Shown: positions 17,180 through 26,091, counted from the first letter of the stretch. The stretch: DNA of 64,000 bases from an uncultured Lachnospiraceae bacterium (GCA_910583615.1 CAJTXP010000005.1:77121-141120); one strand, 5' to 3'. Made by a program: numbers and translations. The notes: generated from the sequence alone by a model not told the origin.

Positions 17180-17205
17180 CAGGGGGCGTTGCAAAACGCC
17201 CCCTG
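17180..17205. terminator. Terminator between convergent genes
   Basis: Perfect 11-bp stem CAGGGGGCGTT / AACGCCCCCTG with GCAA loop, sitting between the hydrolase gene (+) and the gene ending at 17238 (-). No strong T run on either side, so efficiency is uncertain. Confidence 0.65.
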
Positions 17206-17237
17206 TCTGTATGTCTGAGAGCTGTTCAGAGCTTCGC

Positions 17238-18302
17238 TTATTCTGTAACGGTATACAGTGCGACCTCATCAATCTCCCGATTGGTTGCCACGATCACATC
17301 CTGGCCTTTTTTGTTGACAAAATGCAGTGCATTGGCACAGCCGGTATTCTGGTCAATGTATTCGGTCCGGTAGGTTCCGGCTTCGGCATCCCAGGTGATG
17401 GCAATAGTATTTTTTGTACCTTTCCTCCAGCCGACAATCCAGGTTGGCTTTCCGAGCATCTCACAGCTCCAGGTGGCATGGATCATGTCGGTTTCGGATT
17501 CCGGACGGTCATATTTCCACTGAGGCACATAGTTTCCGTGGGCATCCAGATGATAGATGGTCAGAGAAGACCCGTGGAAGGGGCTGATGCAGCCCAGCTC
17601 CGGCTTTCCGTCTCCGTCGAAGTCCATCAAAATGGAATCGCTGGAAGGAACGCTGCTGATCTGCGTGACCTCCCATTCGGCTCCGGGAACTGCAGGCGGG
17701 TCAAACAGGAAAGTGCCCTCTTCGCATCCGATCAGCGCGGCGTCATGACCGCCGTGCCCGGTAAGCGAATACCCATGGTTTTTCAGCATGCCTCCCTTGA
17801 TCAGCTTGAGCTTCAGCGGGTTTTCTTCACTGAAGGAAGAGAGGTCGGAAGGAAGCTCTGCGCCAAAGCATGCGCCCTTGAAACGCCAGTCTTCCTTGTA
17901 CTCGTGGCCGGTCTTCAAACAACATACGATGAGATAACTGCGTCCGGCCCGGTTCAGAATGCCGAATCTGTGGACGAAGGGAGCATGACAGAGCGTGCGG
18001 ATCTCCCACTCCCCTTTCTTTTTCGGGGTTACGATCACGATCTTTGCATTTGCAGAGTCGTTGGGGGAGTAAAACTGATGGGTGGCAAGGAACTGTCCGT
18101 CTGTGCCGGGAACCTGCGCCATGGTCATGACTCCGCCGGGCTCCGTCCATACGGTGTCCAGCTGCGTGCCGTCCTCGGAAAAGAGAAAGCATGGATCATG
18201 TTTTTCGGCGGCAACGAGAAAGCAGTGCTCTCCATGATAAGTAAGTTCGGTTATCGAGTAGCATTTGTTCAAATTGGATATGATCTTCTTTTCAACGTTC
18301 AT
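17238..18302 (-). CDS. Predicted beta-propeller (FG-GAP-like) protein in the ula locus
   Basis: 354 residues, no signal peptide or transmembrane segment, so probably cytoplasmic. Several blade-like segments are present and one FG-GAP/calcium-like motif, LMDFDGDGKPELG. I recognise no enzyme motif. It lies 75 bases downstream of ulaE on the same strand and is probably co-transcribed with it, which suggests a role in ascorbate or sugar-acid use, such as a sensor or lactone-handling protein; that is inference from position only. Confidence 0.7.
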   Translation of the reverse strand: MNVEKKIISNLNKCYSITELTYHGEHCFLVAAEKHDPCFLFSEDGTQLDTVWTEPGGVMTMAQVPGTDGQFLATHQFYSPNDSANAKIVIVTPKKKGEWEIRTLCHAPFVHRFGILNRAGRSYLIVCCLKTGHEYKEDWRFKGACFGAELPSDLSSFSEENPLKLKLIKGGMLKNHGYSLTGHGGHDAALIGCEEGTFLFDPPAVPGAEWEVTQISSVPSSDSILMDFDGDGKPELGCISPFHGSSLTIYHLDAHGNYVPQWKYDRPESETDMIHATWSCEMLGKPTWIVGWRKGTKNTIAITWDAEAGTYRTEYIDQNTGCANALHFVNKKGQDVIVATNREIDEVALYTVTE

Positions 18303-18377
18303 GATGGAGCCTCCTTATGACTGTTCTGTAACTGAATTTTTTTATAGTTCCTCCGGTTTGCCTGCCAGGGAGCGGTA

Positions 18378-19220
18378 TCAGGGCTGCCGGTCGAGTATGC
18401 TGCTCATGCTTTGGCAGGCGAACCGGATATCATCCTTCCAGCTTTCGTTCCCTACATCCCACATTTCCGTGACATAGCGGCGTATGCCAAGCTCCCACGC
18501 CTTGGCGATTATGGATTCGAAATCTACATGGCCGGTCAGGAACGGGATCTCCCGAAACTTTCCGGGAACGGTTTCTTTCAGGTGGAGCGCAAAGATATGG
18601 TCGCGTCCGGTTTCCAGATCATCCAGCACGCTGGTATGATAGGTGACGGCGGCGTTGGTCAGGTTACCGGAATCAGGATATACGCCCAGATAGGGATTGT
18701 CAATAAGGTTTACGTATTTCATGGCCTTTTCAGTGGTGTTCATAAATTCTGTTTCCATAGTCTCAAAACCCATGACGATTCCTCTGGCGGCTGCCATCAT
18801 GGTCGCTTTTTCCAGATTTTCGCAGAAGAGTCGTTCGCTTTCGGCAGACCCTTTTTCATAATAGACATCATAACCGGCCAGCTGGATGATCCGGATACCC
18901 AGATCGTCCGCCAGTGCGATCGCCTTTTCCATGATCTCCATGCCCCGGCGGCGCACATCTGGATCGGAAGCTCCAAAGGGATATTTGCGGTGTCCGGACA
19001 GGCACATGCTTCGGACCGGTACTCCGGTGTCCTTCATTGCCTTGAGAAGTTCCAGTCGTTCCTCTGCGCTCCATTCCAGACGGGCAAGTTTTTCATCGGT
19101 CTCATCAATGCTGATCTCGACAAAGTCATAACCGCATTCTCTGGCGCATGCGAGCTTTTCCCGCCAGCTCATGGCTTTTGGCATGGCTTTTTCATATAAG
19201 CCGATTGCGTATGCTTTCAT
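18378..19220 (-). CDS. ulaE: L-xylulose-5-phosphate 3-epimerase (UlaE/SgaU type)
   Basis: 280 residues, the normal length. TIM-barrel epimerase converting L-xylulose-5-phosphate to L-ribulose-5-phosphate in L-ascorbate breakdown. Family motifs seen: GLYEKAMP, YDFVEISIDE, MCLSGHRKYPFGS-like segment, IQLAGYDVYYE, FETMETEFMNT (metal-ligand Glu), YPDSGNL, HLKETVPGKFREIPFGx-like segment. It is divergent from ulaG across a 520-base operator region. The start ATG at 19220 has AGGAAGG upstream. Confidence 0.93.
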   Translation of the reverse strand: MKAYAIGLYEKAMPKAMSWREKLACARECGYDFVEISIDETDEKLARLEWSAEERLELLKAMKDTGVPVRSMCLSGHRKYPFGASDPDVRRRGMEIMEKAIALADDLGIRIIQLAGYDVYYEKGSAESERLFCENLEKATMMAAARGIVMGFETMETEFMNTTEKAMKYVNLIDNPYLGVYPDSGNLTNAAVTYHTSVLDDLETGRDHIFALHLKETVPGKFREIPFLTGHVDFESIIAKAWELGIRRYVTEMWDVGNESWKDDIRFACQSMSSILDRQP

Positions 19221-19305
19221 TTTTTTAACCTTCCTTTCCTGTAATCAGTATGTCCTGAATCGCGTTTTCGCAGTATTGATATTCTCTCTGCATTTTTCTG
19301 TCTGC

Positions 19306-19334
19306 AAAAATGAACATAAAAATGAACAAATAAA
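19306..19334. promoter_or_regulatory. Operator-like repeat, ulaE-proximal copy
   Basis: AAAAATGAACATAAAAA, then TGAACAAATAA, lies about 86 bases upstream of ulaE. It is almost identical to the copy at 19636-19664, exactly 330 bases away. Further TGAACA half-sites occur at about 19430 and 19600, and an inverted one at 19554. These are candidates for binding by the DeoR-family regulator encoded at 24139. Confidence 0.5.
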
Positions 19335-19635
19335 ATATCCTCGGATGATATAAAAGAAACACAAAACAAAACATATATATTGAATATATACGATTATAAT
19401 TGGTATTAGATGGGATTTCAAGAGAAAAATGAACATTTATATGTTGATTATTAAAGTTTGTGAAAAACGTAAATATAAAAATTCGTCATTTTGTATATAA
19501 AAACGATCATAAAAATAAAAGCTGAAAGAAGATCATAGAGAAATGAATTAAAATGTTCTTGTTTTTCAACGTTTTTGTAAAAAAATCAAAATGGTTAAAA
19601 TGAACAAGAATTACATATCAATTGGATGTAAATGG

Positions 19636-19664
19636 AAAAATGAACATAAAAACAAACAAATAAG
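19636..19664. promoter_or_regulatory. Operator-like repeat, ulaG-proximal copy
   Basis: Second copy of the AAAAATGAACATAAAAA repeat, ending AACAAATAA, immediately upstream of the -35 of the ulaG promoter. Its position suits a repressor or activator contact next to RNA polymerase. Confidence 0.5.
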
Positions 19665-19667
19665 CTA

Positions 19668-19696
19668 TTGCAATTTTGGAGTATTTACGTTATATT
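19668..19696 (+). promoter_or_regulatory. Promoter of the ulaG-C-A-B operon
   Basis: -35 TTGCAA (19668-19673), 17-base spacer, -10 TATATT (19691-19696), about 45 bases upstream of ulaG. Confidence 0.65.
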
Positions 19697-19741
19697 CAGG
19701 ACAGAATAAAGAAAAAGAAACGCTAAAGGAGGAGAAATAAC

Positions 19742-20845
19742 ATGAGTAAGGTTTCTGAAATGACCCGTGAAAGCTGGATCATGAGCACATTTCCGGAATG
19801 GGGCACCTGGCTGGTGGAGGACATTGAAAATGAAGTTGTAGAGCCGGGCAATGTAGCCATGTGGTGGCTGGGATGTACCGGGGTATGGTTCAAAACGCCG
19901 GGCGGGGCGAACATCACCATCGACCTGTGGTGCGGCAACGGGAAACGGACTCACGGAGACGGCAAGATGAAGCCGGGGCATCAGATGGCGAATATGTGCG
20001 GCGGACGCGCCATGCAGCCCAATCTGCGCAATGTCCCGTTTGTGATCGATCCATTCGCATTTAAGCAGGTGGATGCGGTTCTTGCGACTCACTACCATCA
20101 GGATCATATGTCCGCAGAGTGGGCGGCGCATGTTCTTAACAGCGGGATGACCACGACCGATGAAAACGGGAAGGAGATTCCGGTGCCGTTTATCGGGCCG
20201 AAGAAATCGGTGGAGACCTGGGTAAACTGGGGCGTGCCGCAGGACCGCTGCATAACCGTGAAGCCGGGGGACGTCATTAAGATCAAGGATATCGAGATCG
20301 TCTGCCTGGACAGCTTTGACCGTACCTGCATCGTAACGACGGATAAAACCGGACCGGACCGTGAGGAACTGACCGGGGTGTGTCCGACAGACATGGATGA
20401 GAAAGCGGTCAATTATCTGGTGAAAACGCCGGGCGGCAATATCTATCATTCCGGAGATTCTCATTTCTCGATCTATTTTGCAAAGCACGGCAAGGACCAC
20501 GACATCGATGTGGCGTTTGGTTCCTTTGGAGAGAATCCCATCGGCATGCAGGATAAGATGAGTTCCATCGACGTGCTTCGCATGGCGGAGAATCTGCAGT
20601 GCAGGGTGGTGGTTCCGATTCACTGGGATGTATGGACCAACTTCCAGGCGGACTGCGAGGAGATCAGGCTTCTCTATGATTTCAAGAAAGACCGGAATGA
20701 GTACAAGTTCCATCCGTTCTTCTGGCAGGTGGGCGGCAAGTATGTGTATCCGCAGGATAAGGATAAGATTTATTATCACCACCGAAGAGGCTTCGAAGAC
20801 TGCTTCGAGCATCCGCAGAATATTCCGTACAGGTCCTGCCTGTAA
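19742..20845 (+). CDS. ulaG: L-ascorbate-6-phosphate lactonase
   Basis: 367 residues, a metallo-beta-lactamase-fold enzyme that hydrolyses L-ascorbate-6-phosphate to 3-keto-L-gulonate-6-phosphate in the cytoplasm. The metal motif THYHQDHMS, the downstream Asp/His residues (YHSGDSHFS; PIHWDVW) and the UlaG N-terminus (STFPEWGTWLVEDIE) are all clear. AAAGGAGGAGAAATAAC precedes ATG 19742. It is the first gene of an operon with the PTS components ulaC, ulaA and ulaB. Confidence 0.96.
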   Translation: MSKVSEMTRESWIMSTFPEWGTWLVEDIENEVVEPGNVAMWWLGCTGVWFKTPGGANITIDLWCGNGKRTHGDGKMKPGHQMANMCGGRAMQPNLRNVPFVIDPFAFKQVDAVLATHYHQDHMSAEWAAHVLNSGMTTTDENGKEIPVPFIGPKKSVETWVNWGVPQDRCITVKPGDVIKIKDIEIVCLDSFDRTCIVTTDKTGPDREELTGVCPTDMDEKAVNYLVKTPGGNIYHSGDSHFSIYFAKHGKDHDIDVAFGSFGENPIGMQDKMSSIDVLRMAENLQCRVVVPIHWDVWTNFQADCEEIRLLYDFKKDRNEYKFHPFFWQVGGKYVYPQDKDKIYYHHRRGFEDCFEHPQNIPYRSCL

Positions 20846-20863
20846 GAGAAAGGGGGAGCAGGG

Positions 20864-21349
20864 ATGTCCACAGTATTACAGACAATCGTAGAAAAAAAGC
20901 ACTACCGTTTTATTGACGGTGAAGGTGTCACCTGGAAGGAAGCTGTCCGTCTGAGCGCAGAATCTCTGGTTGCGGACGGCAGCGTAGACGAAGATTATTA
21001 TAAACAGATTGTGGCATGCGTGGAGAAATACGGTCCATATGTGGTGTTTGAACACAACGTTGCCATGCCGCATACGCAGGAAAATGCCACCGGGGCGCAT
21101 AAGACCGGCATTGGTTTCATGGTATCCGAGAAGATGATTGATTTCGGAGAAGACGAGGATGGAGAGAAGAAAGAGGCGAATCTCTTTTTTACCCTTTCCT
21201 CGACGAATCCGGATGAACATATGAGCAATATCCAGCAGCTTTCGGAGATCTTTATGAACGATGCGCTTCTGGACGCGCTGGCGGCGGCCAGGACGCCCGA
21301 GGATATTCTGGAAGCAGAGAAGAACCATCCGTGCGAAGAAGAATTTTAA
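20864..21349 (+). CDS. ulaC: PTS ascorbate-type EIIA component
   Basis: 161 residues, PTS_EIIA_2 fold. It accepts phosphate from HPr and passes it to EIIB. The active histidine is His70 in NVAMPHTQEN. AGGGGGAGC lies before ATG 20864, 18 bases after ulaG. The gene order ulaG-EIIA-EIIC-EIIB identifies the ascorbate family. Confidence 0.94.
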   Translation: MSTVLQTIVEKKHYRFIDGEGVTWKEAVRLSAESLVADGSVDEDYYKQIVACVEKYGPYVVFEHNVAMPHTQENATGAHKTGIGFMVSEKMIDFGEDEDGEKKEANLFFTLSSTNPDEHMSNIQQLSEIFMNDALLDALAAARTPEDILEAEKNHPCEEEF

Positions 21350-21382
21350 GAAACCGTTAACAGCTGAAAAAGGAGAAAAAAT

Positions 21383-22885
21383 ATGGTAGTATTAGATGTA
21401 TTAAATGCGGTCTGGACCTTCTTTGCGACCTATGTTCTGCAGAAGGCGCCCTACATGGTGGGTTTTCTTACGCTGCTGGGCTATTGCCTGATGGGTAAGA
21501 AGTGGTATGATACTCTTGCAGGGACGCTGAAGGCGATTATCGGTATGCTGATTCTGAATGCGGGTTCCAGCGGACTTACCAGTACCTTCCGTCCGATTCT
21601 GGCGGGTCTGAAAGACCGTTTTAACCTGACTGCATGTGTGATTGACCCGTATTACGGGCAGAATGCCGTGACGGCAGGCGTGGAAGAGGTGTTTGGGAAA
21701 GGGTTTTCCCAGGCGATGACGCTTTTACTGATTGCGTTTATCGTAAACATTCTTCTGGTGCGTTTTAACAAGATCACTAAATGCCGGGCTCTGTTTACCA
21801 CCGGTCATGTACAGGTGCAGCAGGCGGCGACCGCTTACTGGCTGATCATGTTTGCGCTTCCTGGGCTTCTGACTCAGAATGCGGCGCTGATGGTGGTCAT
21901 GGCAGTGATTCTGGGGGCATACTGGGCGGTAGGAGCCAACCTGACGATCAAACCCATGCAGGAGCTGAGCGAAGGCGCCGGATTTGCCATTGCTCATCAG
22001 CAGATGTTTGGTATCCGCCTTTCCTATTTCCTGTCTGACAAACTGTTCGGCGACAAAGGCGGAAAACGGAAGGTGAAGAAAGTCGGTGAGATGGAGATGC
22101 CGGGCTTCTTCTCGATCTTCAATGAGAATATGGTATGTACTGCGATTCTGATGACCGTATTTTTCGGTATTATCATGGCGATCATCGGAAAGCCGTTCTT
22201 CGTGGAGAGCGGTGCGACGAACGAGGCGGAGAATTTTGCATATTACTGCTTCAATACATCCCTGAACTTTGCGGTCTATCTGGCGATCCTGCAGCTGGGC
22301 GTGCGTACCTTTGTGACAGAGCTGACCGCTTCCTTCCAGGGGATTGCGGATAAGCTGCTTCCGGCGTCCATCCCGGGTGTTGACTGCGCGGTCTGCTTTG
22401 GATTTGGCGATTCCAATGCTGTTACCTTCGGATTCCTGGCAGGCCTTGTAGGGCAGATCATAGCGATTCTTGCGCTGATTGTAATCGGTTCGCCGACCAT
22501 TATCATCTGCGGTTTCGTGCCGGTGTTCTTTGATAACGCAACCATGGGTCTGGTGGCTAATGAAAAAGGCGGCCTGAAGGCGTGTCTGATCATTCCTTTT
22601 ATCGCCGGCCTTGTGCAGGTGTTCGGTGCGGCGCTCATTGCCGGCTGGGTAGGCCTGGCAGAATACGGCGGATACCTCGGTATGTTTGACTGGGATACGG
22701 TATGGCCGATCTTCACGGTCATCATGCATTATGCAGGGTATATCGGGGTTGCCATTGTAGTACTCGTGCTTCTGGCAATTCCTCAGATCGAATACCGGAT
22801 GGATCCGGAAGGCTACTTCCTGATTACAGAAGATTATGATGCTTATGTGGAGCATAAGGCGAAAAGGGCCGCGGCTGATTCATAA
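21383..22885 (+). CDS. ulaA: PTS ascorbate-specific EIIC permease
   Basis: 500 residues with about 11 hydrophobic helices, the SgaT/UlaA family. It forms the membrane channel for L-ascorbate uptake coupled to phosphorylation. Characteristic segments include ILNAGSSGL, TTGHVQVQQAA and the PASIPGVDCAVCFGFGDSNA region split over two loops. AAAGGAG before ATG 21383. Confidence 0.95.
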   Translation: MVVLDVLNAVWTFFATYVLQKAPYMVGFLTLLGYCLMGKKWYDTLAGTLKAIIGMLILNAGSSGLTSTFRPILAGLKDRFNLTACVIDPYYGQNAVTAGVEEVFGKGFSQAMTLLLIAFIVNILLVRFNKITKCRALFTTGHVQVQQAATAYWLIMFALPGLLTQNAALMVVMAVILGAYWAVGANLTIKPMQELSEGAGFAIAHQQMFGIRLSYFLSDKLFGDKGGKRKVKKVGEMEMPGFFSIFNENMVCTAILMTVFFGIIMAIIGKPFFVESGATNEAENFAYYCFNTSLNFAVYLAILQLGVRTFVTELTASFQGIADKLLPASIPGVDCAVCFGFGDSNAVTFGFLAGLVGQIIAILALIVIGSPTIIICGFVPVFFDNATMGLVANEKGGLKACLIIPFIAGLVQVFGAALIAGWVGLAEYGGYLGMFDWDTVWPIFTVIMHYAGYIGVAIVVLVLLAIPQIEYRMDPEGYFLITEDYDAYVEHKAKRAAADS

Positions 22886-22916
22886 AACAAAAAATATATG
22901 ATAAGGAGATAAAATT

Positions 22917-23225
22917 ATGGCAAAACTTGATGGAAAGAAACTTCTGGCATGCTGCGCAAACGGTGCAGGTTCCTCTTTGATGATGGAGAATGCAATCAAA
23001 AAGGTGATGACCAAATATGGAATCAAACCGGCGGAGCTTCGCCACTGCCCGGTGTCGGAGGGAAAGACGGCTTCCCGCAACTATGATGTGGTTTTCTGCG
23101 CAAGAACCTTTGCGAAAACCTTTGACGGCGTGGAGAAAAACGGCACGATCCTGATTCTTCTGAAGAATGTAATGTCTGCGCAGGAGATCGAAACGGCCCT
23201 GAAGGATGCGGATCTTCTGGACTGA
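22917..23225 (+). CDS. ulaB: PTS ascorbate-type EIIB component
   Basis: 102 residues, PTS_IIB (SgaB) fold. The phosphocysteine is probably Cys13 in CCANGAGSSLMM. It transfers phosphate from UlaC to incoming ascorbate at UlaA. AAGGAG before ATG. Last PTS gene, followed by a terminator. Confidence 0.94.
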   Translation: MAKLDGKKLLACCANGAGSSLMMENAIKKVMTKYGIKPAELRHCPVSEGKTASRNYDVVFCARTFAKTFDGVEKNGTILILLKNVMSAQEIETALKDADLLD

Positions 23226-23257
23226 TTGTAAAAATCTGGATGTATAAAGACTGAAAC

Positions 23258-23310
23258 AAAAACCGGACCCGGCAATAGACAGATCTCTCTATGTACCGGA
23301 TCCGGTTTTT
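23258..23310 (+). terminator. Intrinsic terminator of the ula operon
   Basis: Stem AAAAACCGGACCCGG / CCGGATCCGGTTTTT (15 bp with one mismatch) and terminal T run after ulaB. Confidence 0.85.
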
Positions 23311-23414
23311 ACAACAGCCGGGTTGCTGTCCGCATCAGGCTGGCATCGATGTTCGGGCAGCAATACAGCCGGACCTGCCGGTTGTGGTTGACGTGTAAAG
23401 GAGTTTGGGATAAT

Positions 23415-24104
23415 ATGATAAAAGCAGTAATCTTTGATGTGGACAATACGCTGTACAGCTACACGGATGCGCATGAAGCTGCGTTTGACAGACTGGCGGC
23501 ATATGCGGACAGGGAACTTGGCCTGTCCCGGGCTTTGTTTGAGGAACTGCATCAAAGAACAGAACATGAACTGAGAACATACATGGGAGAAGTGGCTGCT
23601 CTGCACAATCGCTGTATCCGTTACCAAGTCATGCTGGAGAATCAGGGACTGCCGCTGTATCCGCATGTGCTGAAGATGAATGATCTTTACTGGGATACTC
23701 TGCTGGAAACGGCGGTTCCGGTTCCGGGCATAATGGAGGCTGTAAATGCTCTGAAGGAAAAAGGGTTCCGGCTTGGAATCGGGACGGATATGACTGCGCG
23801 CATACAGTTCAGGAAGCTGGAAGTGCTGGGGCTGCTTCGTCACATGGACTTTTTTGTATCCAGTGAGGAAACAGGTACGGAGAAGCCGCATCCGGCCTTC
23901 TTTGCGCGTTGTGTGAAGAAAGCGGGCTGTCCTGCAAAGGAATGTCTTTTCGTGGGCGACAGTCTGAAAAAGGATGTTCAGGGGGCTGTGGATGCAGGCC
24001 TGCAGGCGGTATGGTACTGCCCTGAATATCGGAAAAAAGCCGGTGAGGATGTGTCGTGGATTGCGGATATGCGGCAGCTTCCGGAGGCGGTATTGGCTCT
24101 GTAG
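23415..24104 (+). CDS. HAD family hydrolase
   Basis: 229 residues, cytosolic phosphatase of the haloacid dehalogenase superfamily. Motif I DVDNTLYS (nucleophile Asp), motif II GTDMT, motif III Lys in TEKPHP, motif IV VGDSLKKDV; a helical cap lies at about 15-85. It resembles YjjG/pyrophosphatase-like subclass members, probably acting on a sugar phosphate or nucleotide. Start: AAAGGAG before ATG 23415; earlier in-frame codons fall inside the terminator region. It lies between ulaB and the DeoR regulator, so it may serve in the same pathway. Confidence 0.88.
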   Translation: MIKAVIFDVDNTLYSYTDAHEAAFDRLAAYADRELGLSRALFEELHQRTEHELRTYMGEVAALHNRCIRYQVMLENQGLPLYPHVLKMNDLYWDTLLETAVPVPGIMEAVNALKEKGFRLGIGTDMTARIQFRKLEVLGLLRHMDFFVSSEETGTEKPHPAFFARCVKKAGCPAKECLFVGDSLKKDVQGAVDAGLQAVWYCPEYRKKAGEDVSWIADMRQLPEAVLAL

Positions 24105-24138
24105 CTGCCGGAAAAAGTTAAAGGAGCAGTGTGAGAAT

Positions 24139-24918
24139 ATGAAAAACAACCGAAAAGCCGTTGATGAGCGCCATCTGAAGATCTTGAATATGATCCGTGA
24201 GCGCGGCGAAGTAAAGGTGGAGGATCTGGCGAGAGCTTTTCAGATCTCTCCCATGACGGTGCGCCGGGATATGCAGTATCTGGAAGAAGAAAAACTGATT
24301 TCACGGATCCATGGAGGGGCCGTCTCTCTGGAAAAAGCCAATATGCTGCTTTCGCAGGATGAGAAGATTGCCATATGCAGAGAACGGATATCGGAATATG
24401 CCGCCCGCTTTATCGATGACGGCGACACGCTGTTCATTAACGGGAGCCGGACAGCTCTCAATATGCTGAAATATGCAGGAGACAAAAAAGTACTGGTATA
24501 TACCAACAACTGCTGGGGGATCGGAGAAAAATATCCCGATGATGTAACGATTCGTTTTACCGGAGGAGAAGTACGCAGCAATGTGATGGTTGGAGAATAT
24601 GTAATGCGCAACCTGCTTTCCATGACCGCGGACAAGACGTTTCTTGGATGCGCCGCCGTCTATGATGACGGGGAATTCCGGTATGATATTCCGACGGAGA
24701 TCGGGATCAATGAAGCTATGATTTCCCGCACGACAAAGGCGCTGTATGTGCTTGCGGACCATACGAAGATCAAAAGGCGGGAAGAGCACGGAAATATTTA
24801 CGGAAGCTGTGCTTATGAACAGTCCTGCACGCTGATTACGGATGACAATGCCAGCCCGGCGGTTGTAGAACGGCTTCGCAGATACGGGATTCATGTAATC
24901 CTTGTTCCGACGAAGTAG
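24139..24918 (+). CDS. DeoR-family transcriptional regulator of the ula locus
   Basis: 259 residues. N-terminal DeoR winged helix (about 8-62; RGEVKVEDLARAFQISPMTV, RRDMQYLE, HGGAV) and C-terminal DeoRC effector domain that binds a phosphorylated sugar (FINGSRTALNML, TGGEVRSNVMVG, ADHTKIKRREEHG). It is placed 3' of the ula genes and is probably the local repressor; the TGAACA-rich direct repeats at 19306 and 19636 are candidate operators. AAGGAG before ATG 24139. Confidence 0.9.
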   Translation: MKNNRKAVDERHLKILNMIRERGEVKVEDLARAFQISPMTVRRDMQYLEEEKLISRIHGGAVSLEKANMLLSQDEKIAICRERISEYAARFIDDGDTLFINGSRTALNMLKYAGDKKVLVYTNNCWGIGEKYPDDVTIRFTGGEVRSNVMVGEYVMRNLLSMTADKTFLGCAAVYDDGEFRYDIPTEIGINEAMISRTTKALYVLADHTKIKRREEHGNIYGSCAYEQSCTLITDDNASPAVVERLRRYGIHVILVPTK

Positions 24919-24938
24919 TTTTTTGAAAGGAAAAGAAT

Positions 24939-25760
24939 ATGACAGATCTGTCGCAGCTCTTTTTATATCTTCCTGGGATCATCATTTTTCTTGTGGGGTC
25001 CGGACAGGTGAGAAACCGGTTTTTGGCCCGCAGGGCGGATTTTTCCGCGGATGCTGCGGTGATCGGTTGTAAACACGTGGTAAAAAAAGACAAAAAGGGA
25101 AGAGAAACCTATAATTATTATGATGTGACGGTAGAATACAGGAACCCGAAGTCCGGGCATAAGGAACGGCTTACAGTTAAATCGCCTGTAGAGTATGCGC
25201 AGGCACAGCAGGTGCGGATCTATCAGGCGAAGGGCGGCGATCGGCCGGTTTTGGCAGGATATAAGGAAGAGTTTCTGTTTCGTCCGTGGGTTACCATGAT
25301 CGGCGGGGCGCTTTTGATCCTTCTTGCTCTGGAACAGAATCGGGGTCATGAGGTGCAGGCCATGGCCTGCCTGTCGCTGATTTTCATCGGAGCAGGCATC
25401 AACCTGACTGTTGATTATATCCGGCTGAAAAGATGCGGCCTTCAGCCTCTGGATGCCGAGATTACGGATATCTATACCCGGCAGATTTCCAGAGAGACGA
25501 AGATTCTGAAGGGAGCGAAGTATACGTATTATCCGGTGGTGAGGTATGAGTTGAACGGTCAGCAGAATATCCGCCGCTGCAATATCAATTCCAGCGGACG
25601 GAATACGTTTCAGACGGGGGAACGCCTGACCCTGTACTATGATCCCGGTTCCGGCGCTGTGCTGGAGAAGCATGCGAGGACGGGAGCCGCGGCGGCCGGA
25701 GTCCTTCTGGTGCTGATCGGCCTGCTTGCAGGGGCCAGCATCCTGTCGGTGGTTCTGTGA
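24939..25760 (+). CDS. DUF3592-type membrane protein
   Basis: 273 residues. Hydrophobic helices lie at about 8-22, 115-132, 136-156 and 248-270, with two beta-rich soluble segments of DUF3592 character (YYDVTVEYRNPKSGHKE and YTYYPVVRYELNGQQ; the second ends LTLYYDPG). No function is known for the family. AAAGGAAAAG before ATG. It follows the DeoR gene by 20 bases but looks unrelated to ascorbate use. Confidence 0.72.
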   Translation: MTDLSQLFLYLPGIIIFLVGSGQVRNRFLARRADFSADAAVIGCKHVVKKDKKGRETYNYYDVTVEYRNPKSGHKERLTVKSPVEYAQAQQVRIYQAKGGDRPVLAGYKEEFLFRPWVTMIGGALLILLALEQNRGHEVQAMACLSLIFIGAGINLTVDYIRLKRCGLQPLDAEITDIYTRQISRETKILKGAKYTYYPVVRYELNGQQNIRRCNINSSGRNTFQTGERLTLYYDPGSGAVLEKHARTGAAAAGVLLVLIGLLAGASILSVVL

Positions 25761-25843
25761 TTGTGCAATACAAACCAAAAGAATAACAAAAAACAGAACA
25801 AAAACGTCAATAACAACAAAAATACAAAAAACCGGAAAAACTA

Positions 25844-25872
25844 TTTACAAAAACAAAAAAATATCGTATAAT
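25844..25872 (+). promoter_or_regulatory. Promoter of tRNA-Pro
   Basis: -35 TTTACA (25844-25849), 17-base spacer, perfect -10 TATAAT (25867-25872), 38 bases upstream of the tRNA. Confidence 0.85.
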
Positions 25873-25910
25873 GTCTAAGTTCGCAGATGTGAACAAAACA
25901 AAAGACATAT

Positions 25911-25984
25911 CGATGCGTGGCTCAGCTTGGTAGAGCGCTGCGTTCGGGACGCAGAGGTCGCAGGTTCAAATCCTGTCGCATCGA
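25911..25984 (+). tRNA. tRNA-Pro (anticodon CGG)
   Basis: A 74-base cloverleaf: acceptor CGATGCG with CGCATCG, D arm GCTCAGCTTGGTAGAGC, anticodon stem CTGCG/CGCAG with loop TTCGGGA giving CGG, T arm GCAGGTTCAAATCCTGT. CCA is not encoded. Confidence 0.95.
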
Positions 25985-26052
25985 TTCCTTGGCAGGGGCG
26001 CATGACGTCCGGTGGACGTCAGTTTTGCGCCGACCGGAACGGAGTGTAGAAC

Positions 26053-26091
26053 ACCGGAAAGCTTGAATTTATGGGCTTTCCGGTCTTTTTT
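26053..26091 (+). terminator. Intrinsic terminator 1 after tRNA-Pro
   Basis: Stem ACCGGAAAGC / GCTTTCCGGT followed by CTTTTTT. Confidence 0.88.

Noticed and set aside
16950..18320. A 456-codon plus-strand frame spanning the hydrolase tail and the propeller gene
   Set aside because: It crosses a terminator and two real genes in other frames and has no ribosome site or domain.
19250..19740. CRISPR-like array suggested by repeated TGAACA units
   Set aside because: The repeats are irregularly spaced, AT-rich and embedded in a divergent promoter region; they fit operators instead.
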